Below, piece after piece: positions 7,957 to 15,016 of a stretch of DNA of 64,000 nucleotides. The first letter of the stretch is position 1. Each line of letters opens with the position of its first letter. The notes below the pieces were generated by a model that did no database searches, was not told the origin of the DNA, and was given only the letters and a program-made list of their open reading frames with translations. The position numbers and the translations under genes are program-made. Origin of the DNA: AWTP1-13 sp963840445 (lineage in GTDB: Bacteria > Pseudomonadota > Alphaproteobacteria > Rhizobiales > Hyphomicrobiaceae); assembly GCA_963840445.1 (NCBI GenBank), contig CAWIZC010000024.1, positions 248,001 to 312,000 on the forward strand, in the 5' to 3' direction.

Positions 7957-8432
7957 AGCGCATGCATGTTCACGTCGCAGCCGACGATCTCGATACGGCG
8001 ATCGGGTTCTATTCGACGCTGTTCGCCGCGCGGCCGAGCGTGGTCAAGCCCGATTACGCCAAGTGGATGCTGGATGATCCGCGCGTCAACTTTGCCATCT
8101 CGATGCGTGGGCAGAAGGCCGGCTTGAACCACCTCGGCATCCAGGTGGAAAGCGAAGGCGAGCTGGCAGAAGTCTATGATCGGCTGAAAGAAGCTGGCCG
8201 ACCGGTGCTGGAGGAGGGCAAGACCGCCTGCTGCTACGCGAAGTCGGAAAAATCGTGGGTCGATGATCCGGCGGGCATAGCGTGGGAGACGTTCCTCACC
8301 ACTGGCGAGGCCACGATCTATGGCAGCTCCAGGCCGCAGAGCATGGACGCCGACGCCGCGATCCGCTGCTGCGACCCGGCCGGACCAGCCGAGGTGGCGG
8401 AAAGCGCTCGCGCGGCATGCTGCTCCAGCTAG
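7953..8432 (+). CDS. arsI: ArsI/CadI-family dioxygenase (C-As lyase-like)
   Basis: A 159-residue vicinal-oxygen-chelate protein. ArsI cleaves the carbon-arsenic bond of trivalent organoarsenicals such as methylarsenite, using Fe(II). The likely metal ligands are visible: His in MHVHVAADDLD, His in AGLNHLGIQVE and Glu in GIAWETFLT. The vicinal cysteine pair that binds the arsenical is in KTACCYAKSEKSWVDDP. The C-terminal tail has two more Cys pairs (RCCD, ACCSS). It sits between arsR (4-bp overlap) and arsC. A cadmium-binding role (CadI) is the alternative name for the same family, but the arsenic operon context favours ArsI. Confidence 0.9.
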   Translation: MKRMHVHVAADDLDTAIGFYSTLFAARPSVVKPDYAKWMLDDPRVNFAISMRGQKAGLNHLGIQVESEGELAEVYDRLKEAGRPVLEEGKTACCYAKSEKSWVDDPAGIAWETFLTTGEATIYGSSRPQSMDADAAIRCCDPAGPAEVAESARAACCSS

Positions 8433-8443
8433 GGGATGCGGCC

Positions 8444-8968
8444 ATGGCGACCGAGCTCAACGTTCTGTTTCTATGTACCGGCAATTCAGCACGCTCGATC
8501 ATGACGGAAGCGATCCTCCGCAAGGACGGTGTGGGCCGTTTCCGCGCGTTTTCCGCCGGCAGTATGCCGCGGGGTGCGGTCAATCCGTTTGCGCTGAAGG
8601 TGCTGGAGAGCTTCGACTATCCGACCGATGGCCTTGCATCCAAGAGCTGGGAGGTGTTCGCGACTCCCGGCGCGCCGAAGATGGATTTCGTGCTGACCGT
8701 CTGCGACAACGCGGCTGGCGAGACGTGCCCGTTGTGGCCCGGTCAACCGATTTCCGCGCACTGGGGCATCGAGGACCCGGCAGCCGTCGAGGGGAGCGAT
8801 ATTGCCAAGGAGCGCGCCTTCGTCACCGCGTTCACGAACCTGAAGAACCGTATTTCGCTGCTCGTCAATCTGCCGACCGCGTCGCTCAGCCGGCTCGCGC
8901 TTACTGCCAAGGTCCAAGAGATCGGCCGGATCGCCGGAACCACGTCGAGCAACCCGAAGGTGGCGTGA
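8444..8968 (+). CDS. arsC: Arsenate reductase, LMW-phosphatase type
   Basis: A 174-residue reductase that converts arsenate to arsenite. The P-loop FLCTGNSARS (C-x5-R) is the catalytic site, and the second redox cysteines lie in TVCDNAAGETCPLWPG, the signature of this class. The ATG at 8444 (MATELNVLF) gives the normal length; the longer open frame from 8282 overlaps arsI. The product, arsenite, would leave through the channel encoded next: the stop TGA overlaps the aqpS ATG (TGATG at 8966-8970). Confidence 0.94.
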   Translation: MATELNVLFLCTGNSARSIMTEAILRKDGVGRFRAFSAGSMPRGAVNPFALKVLESFDYPTDGLASKSWEVFATPGAPKMDFVLTVCDNAAGETCPLWPGQPISAHWGIEDPAAVEGSDIAKERAFVTAFTNLKNRISLLVNLPTASLSRLALTAKVQEIGRIAGTTSSNPKVA

Positions 8969-9663
8969 TGCCTCGCCCTTCTCGGTCGCAGCGGCTGCTG
9001 GCGGAAGCGCTTGGCACCGGGCTCCTGTTGGCGACCGTGATCGGGTCCGGCATCATGGGCGCGAAGCTGGCAGGCGGCAACGCGGCGCTGGCGCTGCTTG
9101 CCAACACGCTGCCGACCGGCGCCATCCTGGTCGTGCTGATCCTCATCTTCGGCCCGGTGTCGGGCGCGCACTTCAATCCTGTCGTGACGCTTGCCTTCGC
9201 CATGCGCGGCGAGTTGGCCTGGCATGATCTGCTTGCCTATGTGGTGGTGCAGGTCGTCGGCGCCACGGCTGGCGTGTGGCTCGCACATGCCATGTTCGAA
9301 CTGCCCGTGTGGCAATTGTCGACCACGGCCCGCTCCGGCTCCGGGCAGTGGCTGGCCGAGATGGTCGCGAGCTTCGGTCTGCTGTTGGCGATATTCGGCT
9401 GCGTGGCCGTGGCTCCCTCCTCGGTTGCCTATGCGGTCGGCCTCTTCATCACCGCGGCCTACTGGTTCACCGCCTCGACCTCGTTCGCCAATCCGGCGGT
9501 CACCATCGCGCGCAGCCTCAGCGACACGTTTGCCGGCATCGCCCCGCAGAACGTGCCGGCCTTCATCGCGGCGCAGCTCGCAGGGGCCGTCGCCGCGCTG
9601 CCTGTTGCGCGCTGGCTGTGGCCGCAAGGCCCGGACAGCAGAACCGCACGGTCGAGAGCCTGA
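8968..9663 (+). CDS. aqpS: MIP-family channel (AqpS-type, arsenite exit)
   Basis: A 231-residue aquaglyceroporin-like channel with six helices. The two half-helix motifs are GAHFNPVVT (NPV in place of NPA) and SFANPAVTIA. In rhizobia AqpS passes arsenite (and methylated arsenic) down its gradient, replacing an ArsB or Acr3 pump; the arsR-arsI-arsC-aqpS order here matches that arrangement. No arsB or acr3 gene is present in the operon. The start overlaps the arsC stop, so the operon is tightly coupled. Confidence 0.9.
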   Translation: MPRPSRSQRLLAEALGTGLLLATVIGSGIMGAKLAGGNAALALLANTLPTGAILVVLILIFGPVSGAHFNPVVTLAFAMRGELAWHDLLAYVVVQVVGATAGVWLAHAMFELPVWQLSTTARSGSGQWLAEMVASFGLLLAIFGCVAVAPSSVAYAVGLFITAAYWFTASTSFANPAVTIARSLSDTFAGIAPQNVPAFIAAQLAGAVAALPVARWLWPQGPDSRTARSRA

Positions 9664-9669
9664 AGCGCC

Positions 9670-10515
9670 TCAGCGGCTTTCGGCGAGCTTGGAGGACATC
9701 ACGGCGATGGTGCGCTGATAGACCTCCGCCTTGTTCCACTCCTTGATGACGGCATAGTTCGGCGAGCCGGGCTCCCAGCCCTGCCCGCCCTGCCAGCCGT
9801 GACCTTTGAGGAAGTTTGCGGTGGATGCCAGCATGTCAGGCACGCTGGCCTCGAGGTCCCGGCGTCCGTCGCCGTCGAAATCGACCGCGTATTTGTAGTA
9901 GCCCGAGGGCAGGAATTGCGTGTGGCCGATCTCGCCGGCCCAGCCGCCGCGCAGCTGCGCCAGATTGAGGTCGCCGCGCTCTATGATGCGCAGGGCATCG
10001 AGCAGATGCGCGGTGAAGAACTCCGAGCGGCGGCAGTCGTAGGCCAAGGTCGCCAGCGAGCGGATGACCGAGAACTTGCCGCTGCTGTCGGCGCCGTAGT
10101 TGGTCTCGAGCCCCCAGATGGCGATGAGGATGGGCCCCGGCACGCCGAACTGCTTCTCGATGCGATCGAGGGTTGCGGCATGCGTACGCATCAGGGCCTG
10201 GCCGCGGCGAATGAGTGACCCATCGACGCGGCGGGCATAAAACTCCTCGAAGCTGAGCTTGAAGGAGCGCTGCGAGCGATCGAGGCGGATCACAGTCGGG
10301 TCGTAGCTGACGCCGGCCAGCCCCGAGGAGATGGCGGCCGGCGATATGCCCTGCGCTGCCGCAGTGCGCTTCAGTCCCACCAGCCAGGCATCGAAGCCTG
10401 AAGCGTCATCGCCGCAATCGGCGGCGTTGGCCGCGGGCGCCGCGACGAGCAGAAGGGTGGCCACGGCCACGCTCAACCACACATACCTCGACCGTATGCT
10501 TGCAAGGCTTGCCAT
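9670..10515 (-). CDS. Lytic murein transglycosylase (MltB family)
   Basis: Secreted peptidoglycan-cleaving enzyme, 281 residues. The signal peptide is SVAVATLLLVAAPAANAADC. The SLT_2 domain contains IAIWGLETNYGADSS, with the catalytic glutamate, and then RSLATLAYDCRR and LRGGWAGEIGHTQFLPSGYY. The C-terminal part (VDFDGDGRRDLEASVPDMLAS, FLKGHGWQGG) is typical of MltB. I chose ATG 10515; a GTG at 10524 is an alternative. It is convergent with the arsenic operon, leaving only 6 bp between the stop codons. Confidence 0.93.
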   Translation of the reverse strand: MASLASIRSRYVWLSVAVATLLLVAAPAANAADCGDDASGFDAWLVGLKRTAAAQGISPAAISSGLAGVSYDPTVIRLDRSQRSFKLSFEEFYARRVDGSLIRRGQALMRTHAATLDRIEKQFGVPGPILIAIWGLETNYGADSSGKFSVIRSLATLAYDCRRSEFFTAHLLDALRIIERGDLNLAQLRGGWAGEIGHTQFLPSGYYKYAVDFDGDGRRDLEASVPDMLASTANFLKGHGWQGGQGWEPGSPNYAVIKEWNKAEVYQRTIAVMSSKLAESR

Positions 10516-10634
10516 CGCGATCACGCACTCCCTCTGCCCCGTTGGGCATGTTCAGACCCTTCCCTTCTTATGGCATACTCGACAAAAGTACGCCTGCGCG
10601 CCGTTGGCGCGGGGGCATGGTTGATGAGGCCCTT

Positions 10635-10916
10635 ATGTGTCGGAATATCAAGACCCTGTACAACTTCGAGCCGCCGGCGACGCAAGATGAGATCCGCGCC
10701 TCGTCCTTGCAGTTCGTACGCAAGTTGAGCGGCTTTGCGCGCCCCTCCAAGCAGAACGAGCTGGCCTTCAACCGGGCCGTCGACCAGGTGACGGAGGTGA
10801 TACACGAGTTGCTGGCAACACTGGTCACCAACACCCCGCCCCGCGACCGTGAGGTGGAGGCCGCCAAGGCGAAGGCGAGATCGGCGGAGCGGTTTGGCGC
10901 ATCCGCCGGGCGCTGA
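10635..10916 (+). CDS. DUF2277 family protein
   Basis: A 93-residue protein with the full DUF2277 sequence: MCRNIKTLYNFEPPATQDEI, LQFVRKLSGFARPSKQNELA and FNRAVDQVTEVI. Its function is unknown. The MCRNI start is invariant in the family and fixes the ATG at 10635, although the frame is open from 10500. It is divergent from the transglycosylase gene and followed by a palindromic intergenic repeat. Confidence 0.9.
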   Translation: MCRNIKTLYNFEPPATQDEIRASSLQFVRKLSGFARPSKQNELAFNRAVDQVTEVIHELLATLVTNTPPRDREVEAAKAKARSAERFGASAGR

Positions 10917-10970
10917 CAGCGGCTAAGCGCTTCAGACCTGGGTCGAGCCGCCATCGCTGCCACTATCCAG

Positions 10971-11032
10971 TGCCGAGCTCCGTCGAAGCACGGCGGCATC
11001 CAATCGCCCTTCGACAAGCTCAGGGGCTGCGG
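10971..11032 (+). repeat. REP-like palindromic element, copy A
   Basis: Two short arms related to GTGCTGAGCTTGTCGAAGCA and CCCTTCGACAAGCTCAGGGC flank a 15-20 bp spacer. The same composite recurs at 13648, 19358, 20464, 22724 and 33023. This copy is in the 'plus' orientation, between the DUF2277 gene and the 3' end of an EamA gene. Confidence 0.75.
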
Positions 11033-11060
11033 GTCTTTGTGGGTGTATGAACCGGAAGGA

Positions 11061-11975
11061 CTATAGCCGCGGCGCGGACGGTGTCGTGGCGATCCAGATG
11101 CCGGCGAAGACGGCGATCAGGCCGATCAGCAGGTGGACGGTGATGGGTTCGCCGACCAGCGGCACGGCAAGCAGGCCAGCCGCGATCGGGTTGACCGTCA
11201 TGGTGGTGGCGACCCGCGTGGGGCTCGCCTTCTGCAGCGCCAGCACCCAGAGGATGAAGGCCAGCGCGCCTCCGGCGACTCCGAGATAAACGCCGGCGAT
11301 CCAGTCCGCGGCGCCGAAGGTCGACAGCACGGCCACGCGCCCCGTCAGCGTGCCGATCAGCAGGAGCACGGCGGCGCCTGCGCCCATGCCGAGCGTGAGA
11401 TAGCCGAGCGGGCTCGAGCGGACGATGAAAGGTCGCGACCAGACATTGTAGAAAGCCATGCAGAGCACGGCGCCGGTCATGATCAGCTCGCCGCGCCAGG
11501 CGCCCGCAGGCGCCGCCGACACGCCCGAGGCCAGCGCGGCGAGCACGCCGAGCATGGCGACCAGCACGCCTGCCGTCTTGCGCAGCGTGAGCGGCTCGAT
11601 ACCTAGCAGCGCGGCTACCAGCATGGTTTGCAGCGGCAGGGTGGAGAGCGCGAGGCTGGCTCGCGCCGCCGTCGTGTAGCTGACGGCGATGTTGTAGAGG
11701 ACGAAGAACAGGCCGAAGTAGCAGACGCCGAGCGCGGCCACGGCCGGCCAGTCGGCGCGCGGTGGCCAGCGCACGCGCAGACCAAGCGCGACCGGGAGCA
11801 CGCACAGGAAGCCGATGCCCCAGCGCAGAATGGCGAGCGTGATGGCGTCGGCATTGCCGACCAGATAGCGCGTGACGGCGGCCGCCGTGCCGCCCAGGCT
11901 GCTCGAGGCGATCGCGATAAGAACCCCTGCCGTCTCGCCCACTTGCCTCTCCCGCGCCCCGATGCCGTGTGCCAT
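11061..11975 (-). CDS. EamA-family (DMT) transporter
   Basis: A 304-residue inner-membrane protein with about ten helices and two EamA repeats (ETAGVLIAIASSSLGGTAAA; GELIMTGAVLCMAFYNVWSR). It ends FAGIWIATTPSAPRL. Substrate unknown. The frame is open to 12911, but that extension is antisense to the XRE gene; the ATG at 11975 (MAHGIGARER) gives the normal length. It is transcribed divergently from the XRE regulator, 45 bp apart, so that regulator may control it. Confidence 0.88.
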   Translation of the reverse strand: MAHGIGARERQVGETAGVLIAIASSSLGGTAAAVTRYLVGNADAITLAILRWGIGFLCVLPVALGLRVRWPPRADWPAVAALGVCYFGLFFVLYNIAVSYTTAARASLALSTLPLQTMLVAALLGIEPLTLRKTAGVLVAMLGVLAALASGVSAAPAGAWRGELIMTGAVLCMAFYNVWSRPFIVRSSPLGYLTLGMGAGAAVLLLIGTLTGRVAVLSTFGAADWIAGVYLGVAGGALAFILWVLALQKASPTRVATTMTVNPIAAGLLAVPLVGEPITVHLLIGLIAVFAGIWIATTPSAPRL

Positions 11976-12002
11976 GTTGTCGATCGGGATCGTAACCGCA
12001 AC

Positions 12003-12015
12003 TACCTCGCAGGTA
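12003..12015. promoter_or_regulatory. Candidate operator between EamA and XRE genes
   Basis: TACCT-CGC-AGGTA, a perfect 5-bp-arm palindrome in the 45-bp divergent spacer. It lies 6 bp before the XRE start and 28 bp before the EamA start. XRE proteins often bind such sites next to their own gene. This is inference from position and symmetry only. Confidence 0.35.
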
Positions 12016-12020
12016 TTCAG

Positions 12021-12839
12021 ATGCGCCGGACCAGTTTTGCCGCCAAGCTGCAGTGGTGGCGCAAGAGGAGAGGCCTCTCGCAGCTGGAGCTGGCCGGCCG
12101 GGCCGAGATATCGCAGCGGCACTTGAGCTTTCTGGAGCTGGGACGGGCTTCGCCGAGCCGCCAGATGGTGTTGAGGCTCGCCGATGCCCTCGACGTTCCG
12201 CTGCGCCAGCACAACGCGCTGCTGCTGGCGGCAGGCTTTGCGCCGACCTGGCGCGAGAGCGGCCTCGATGCGCCGGAGCTGGCGCAGATCGCCAGCGCAG
12301 TCGACCGCATGCTGGCCAAGCAGGAGCCGTTCCCGGCCGTGGCGGTCGACCGGCACTGGCGCCTGCTGAAGGCCAATGGCGCGGCGGTGCGGCTGGTCGA
12401 GTTCCTGGTCGGGCCGATTGCGCCCGGCACGCCGATCAACCTCGCCGACGCGCTGGTGGCGCCCGACGTGCTGCGCCCGCATCTCGTGAATTGGGCCGAG
12501 GTGGTGCGCTACTTCATCCGCAGCGTGGAGGCGGACGCGGCCGCCGACGGCAGCGAGGAGACGGGCGCGCTGCTGGAGCGGCTGCTGGCCTACAAGGGCG
12601 TGCCGGCGGCCCTGAAAAGCCCGCCGTCGGAGACTGCCAGCGGCCCGGTGCTGCCGATGCACTTCCGCAAGGGCAAGACGTCCCTGTCGCTGTTCACGAC
12701 GATTGCGACACTTGGAACGCCGCAGGACGTCACAGCGCAAGAGCTGCGGGTGGAGAGCTTCTTTCCGATGGACGATGAGACTGCCAAGGTTCTGCGCGCG
12801 TGGGCCGCGAAGGCCAATGCGCGTGCCCGGCGGCGCTGA
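12021..12839 (+). CDS. XRE-family regulator with MmyB-like C-terminal domain
   Basis: A 272-residue transcription factor. Residues about 8-65 are a Cro/C1 HTH (LQWWRKRRGLSQLELAGRA, EISQRHLSFLELGRASPSR, ALDVPLRQHNALLLAAGF). Residues about 100-265 match the MmyB-like ligand-binding region (PAVAVDRHWRLLKANGAAVR, a PAS-like fold). This architecture is common in alphaproteobacterial regulators placed next to transporters or oxidoreductases. Divergence from the EamA exporter suggests it controls that gene; the ligand is unknown. Confidence 0.87.
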   Translation: MRRTSFAAKLQWWRKRRGLSQLELAGRAEISQRHLSFLELGRASPSRQMVLRLADALDVPLRQHNALLLAAGFAPTWRESGLDAPELAQIASAVDRMLAKQEPFPAVAVDRHWRLLKANGAAVRLVEFLVGPIAPGTPINLADALVAPDVLRPHLVNWAEVVRYFIRSVEADAAADGSEETGALLERLLAYKGVPAALKSPPSETASGPVLPMHFRKGKTSLSLFTTIATLGTPQDVTAQELRVESFFPMDDETAKVLRAWAAKANARARRR

Positions 12840-12891
12840 GAGCGCCGTACGCCTGCTACTATCCAGCGACGAGATACGATAGGATGCGGAC

Positions 12892-13116
12892 ATGCGCGCA
12901 CAACGCATCACGACATGGTTCTATCGCCTGGGGATCGGTTTGTTCGCCATTTGCGCTTTGCTGGCATTCTTCAATCTGTTTGACAGCAACCCGCGTGCGG
13001 GCCGCAATGCAGTCGAGCTGCTCGCTACCGGGGCAGGACTCTACGTTGCGGCGCTTCTGATTGGCTGGCTGACAGCCAAGGTGGTGTCTCGCAGCGGCGA
13101 GCCGGATTCGAACTGA
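12892..13116 (+). CDS. Small two-helix membrane protein
   Basis: Seventy-four residues with two hydrophobic helices (IGLFAICALLAFFNLF and GAGLYVAALLIGWLTAKVV), joined by a loop with a basic and polar stretch (DSNPRAGRNA). No recognised family. The ATG at 12892 follows a weak Shine-Dalgarno region. The cupin gene follows 24 bp after it, in the same direction, so they may be co-transcribed. Confidence 0.65.
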   Translation: MRAQRITTWFYRLGIGLFAICALLAFFNLFDSNPRAGRNAVELLATGAGLYVAALLIGWLTAKVVSRSGEPDSN

Positions 13117-13140
13117 GCGGAACATTGGACGGAGGAAACC

Positions 13141-13611
13141 TTGACGACGGCATTCACACCCAACGCCAAGAACCATGCAGGCCTTGACCCGCTCGCATCG
13201 CGGCTGGTGAAGGTCAAGGACTTGCCCTGGACGCCCATCCGCTTTCCAGGCTGCCACGTCAAGACGCTGCTGATCGACAAGCAGTCGGGCCTAGCCACCG
13301 TGCTGCTGAAGATGGACCCCGGCGCGGGGCTTCCCGACCATGAGCATGTCCTGATCGAGCAGACCTACATGCTGGAGGGCCGGCTGGTCGACCAGGAGGG
13401 GCCCGACAAGGGCGTCGAGGCGGGCCCCGGCGACTTCATTTGGCGACCGGCCGGCAGCCGGCACGCGGTGCGGGCGCCGGAGGGCGCGCTGATGATTGCG
13501 GCCTTCCAGATCCCCAACAAGTTCTTCGAGAAGGACGGCAGCATCGTCGACCAGCTCGGCGAGGACTGGGGGACCAGCTGGTCCACGGCGCTCGCCAAGC
13601 ATCTGGCGTAG
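13141..13611 (+). CDS. Cupin-domain protein (ChrR-like cupin)
   Basis: A 156-residue single cupin. Motif 1 is GAGLPDHEHVLIEQTYMLEG (its two His and one Glu are metal-ligand candidates) and motif 2 is GDFIWRPAGSRHAVRAP (His ligand). It resembles the anti-sigma ChrR-like cupins and acetylacetone- or dihydroxyacetophenone-dioxygenase-like cupins; I cannot choose between an enzyme and a binding protein. The start is TTG at 13141, fixed by the GGAGGA Shine-Dalgarno at 13131-13136. A REP-like repeat follows. Confidence 0.82.
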   Translation: MTTAFTPNAKNHAGLDPLASRLVKVKDLPWTPIRFPGCHVKTLLIDKQSGLATVLLKMDPGAGLPDHEHVLIEQTYMLEGRLVDQEGPDKGVEAGPGDFIWRPAGSRHAVRAPEGALMIAAFQIPNKFFEKDGSIVDQLGEDWGTSWSTALAKHLA

Positions 13612-13647
13612 ACGCCTTACTCTTCGCCTGGAAGCAAAGAGCCTCGG

Positions 13648-13703
13648 CCTGAGCTTGTCGAACGGGTCCGGCAATGCCGTGCTTCGACAAGCTCAGCACT
13701 GGG
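13648..13703 (-). repeat. REP-like palindromic element, copy B
   Basis: CCTGAGCTTGTCGAACGGG, a spacer, then GTGCTTCGACAAGCTCAGCAC. This is the reverse orientation of copy A. It lies between the cupin stop and rnpB. Confidence 0.78.
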
Positions 13704-13815
13704 CTGCTGATTGTGCTTCGAGCCGGGTCTTTAGTCGCGGCAGCAAATCGTGGGCCGGGGTTGGGGGCTGCGCATGCCCCTTGACCTTGCGCCCGTTCCG
13801 CCCCTTATTCCGCCT

Positions 13816-14225
13816 GCCAGCTGGCCGGACGGTCGCTGCCGGGTGAACGGGCTTTGCGGCCACAAGCGCCCGGTGGAGGAAAGTCCGGGCTCCAGGGATC
13901 AACGGTGGCGGCTAACGGCCGCCGGGGGCGACCCCAGGGAAAGTGCCACAGAAAACAGACCGCCGGAGCGGGGCGACCTGCAAAGGCAAGGGTGAAAAGG
14001 TGCGGTAAGAGCGCACCGCGCGTCCGGCAACGGAGGCGGCATGGCAAACCCCACCGGGAGCAAGACCGAATAGGGGCGGCACGGCGCAGGGGCAACTCTG
14101 TGCCAGCGCGATCCTCGCCGCCGCCCGGGTTGGTTGCTCGAGGCTCGGGAGCAATCCCGGCCCCAGATGAATGGCCGTCGCGGAGGGAAACCTCCAGACA
14201 GAACCCGGCTTACAGGCCAGCTGGC
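13816..14225 (+). ncRNA. rnpB: RNase P RNA (class A)
   Basis: Catalytic RNA that trims the 5' ends of pre-tRNAs. The universal P4-region sequence GAGGAAAGTCCGGGC is at 13876-13890. The matching 3' half (CAGACAGAACCCGG then CTTACAGG) is at about 14196-14216. GCCACAGAAAACAGACCGCC near 13946 is the conserved CR-II/III region. P1 closes with GCCAGCTGGCC at 13816-13826 pairing with GGCCAGCTGGC at 14215-14225. A T-run (14228-14234) follows and probably ends transcription. Ends are set by the P1 helix and could differ by a few bases. Confidence 0.95.
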
Positions 14226-14305
14226 AAATTTTTTCCGGAGCAGCGTTCTTGCTTTTGCCCGTCGTCGGGCTCCGCGATGACAGTGGGCAAGGCAAGGACG
14301 ACGGG

Positions 14306-14605
14306 TCACGCGGTCTTGCGTGGCTTGATCGCAGCGATGTCGTCGTCGAGCATCTGGCGCGCTGTTTCGACATCGAAGCGATTCTGAATGCCGAGCCAGA
14401 ACTCCGGTGTGGTGCCGAAGTAGCGGGCGAGCCGCAGAGCCGTGTCCGGCGTAACCGCAGTTTCCTCACGTACTAGGCGCTCAATTCGTGTGCGCGGCAC
14501 GCGCAACTCCACAGCGAGAGCGTACGCGCTCATGCTGAGAGGCGCGAGAAACTCCTCGCGTAGGATTTCTCCCGGATGGACGGGGGCCAGGGGGGTCTTG
14601 CTCAT
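14306..14605 (-). CDS. higA: HigA-type antitoxin (XRE)
   Basis: A 99-residue HTH antitoxin: APVHPGEILREEFLAPLSMS, AYALAVELRVPRTRIERLV, ALRLARYFGTTPEFWLGIQ. This is the standard HigA/VapI layout. I chose ATG 14605 (MSKTPLAP); the open frame runs further upstream into the toxin gene. It follows higB by 17 bp, the usual toxin-first order of higBA. It should neutralise HigB and, with it, repress the operon at the palindrome upstream. Confidence 0.92.
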   Translation of the reverse strand: MSKTPLAPVHPGEILREEFLAPLSMSAYALAVELRVPRTRIERLVREETAVTPDTALRLARYFGTTPEFWLGIQNRFDVETARQMLDDDIAAIKPRKTA

Positions 14606-14622
14606 GTGTTCAGCTTGTCTCG

Positions 14623-14901
14623 TCAGTGATAGTCGACGATCTCTACATTCTCCGCGTCGCTGCCAGTCCACACGAAGCAAATCCGCCACTGATCGTTGAT
14701 CCTAATCGAATACTGACCGGCGCGATCCTTCTTCAGCGCTTCGAGATGGTTGCTCGGCGGGCTGCGCAAGTCCTTGAGCGCTTTCGCTTCGGCGAGCATG
14801 ACCAGCTTGCGGCGGGCGGGCCGGATCAGATCGGTCGGAAACCCCTTGCCTGGGTGGTGACCTTCGAAAATAGCTCTGGCGCGCTTGTCCTTGAAGGTCA
14901 T
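14623..14901 (-). CDS. higB: HigB-type mRNA-cleaving toxin
   Basis: A 92-residue RelE-superfamily toxin: MTFKDKRARAIFEGHHPGKG, RKLVMLAEAKALKDLRSPP, and the terminal GQYSIRINDQWRICFVW, which holds the RelE-fold Arg and aromatic residues, then ENVEIVDYH. HigB cleaves mRNA in the ribosome. The ATG at 14901 is preferred over the GTG two codons upstream. Twenty-four bases before it lies a 23-bp perfect palindrome. Confidence 0.92.
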   Translation of the reverse strand: MTFKDKRARAIFEGHHPGKGFPTDLIRPARRKLVMLAEAKALKDLRSPPSNHLEALKKDRAGQYSIRINDQWRICFVWTGSDAENVEIVDYH

Positions 14902-14925
14902 GATCACGACCGCTCACCCGAGAGC

Positions 14926-14948
14926 TTGGTATCACGACATGATACCAA
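14926..14948. promoter_or_regulatory. higBA operator palindrome
   Basis: Nine-base arms TTGGTATCA and TGATACCAA around the pentamer CGACA, a perfect 23-bp inverted repeat. It is upstream of higB, in the promoter region, as expected for HigA autorepression. Confidence 0.75.
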
Positions 14949-15016
14949 TGTCCAGCCGGCGATTTCCCTACTGCACCATCAATTCGGCAAGACGGCGGTT
15001 CGAGGCCCCGCGCCGC

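Noticed and set aside
11976..12911. An upstream extension of the EamA transporter frame on the minus strand (total 616 residues)
   Set aside because: The extension is antisense to the XRE regulator, which has a clear HTH. The EamA fold begins at 11975 and the extension has no such content.
13095..13115. A GGATTCGAACTG stretch resembling a tRNA T-loop
   Set aside because: It is the 3' end of a small membrane protein gene, and no acceptor or anticodon stem can be formed around it.
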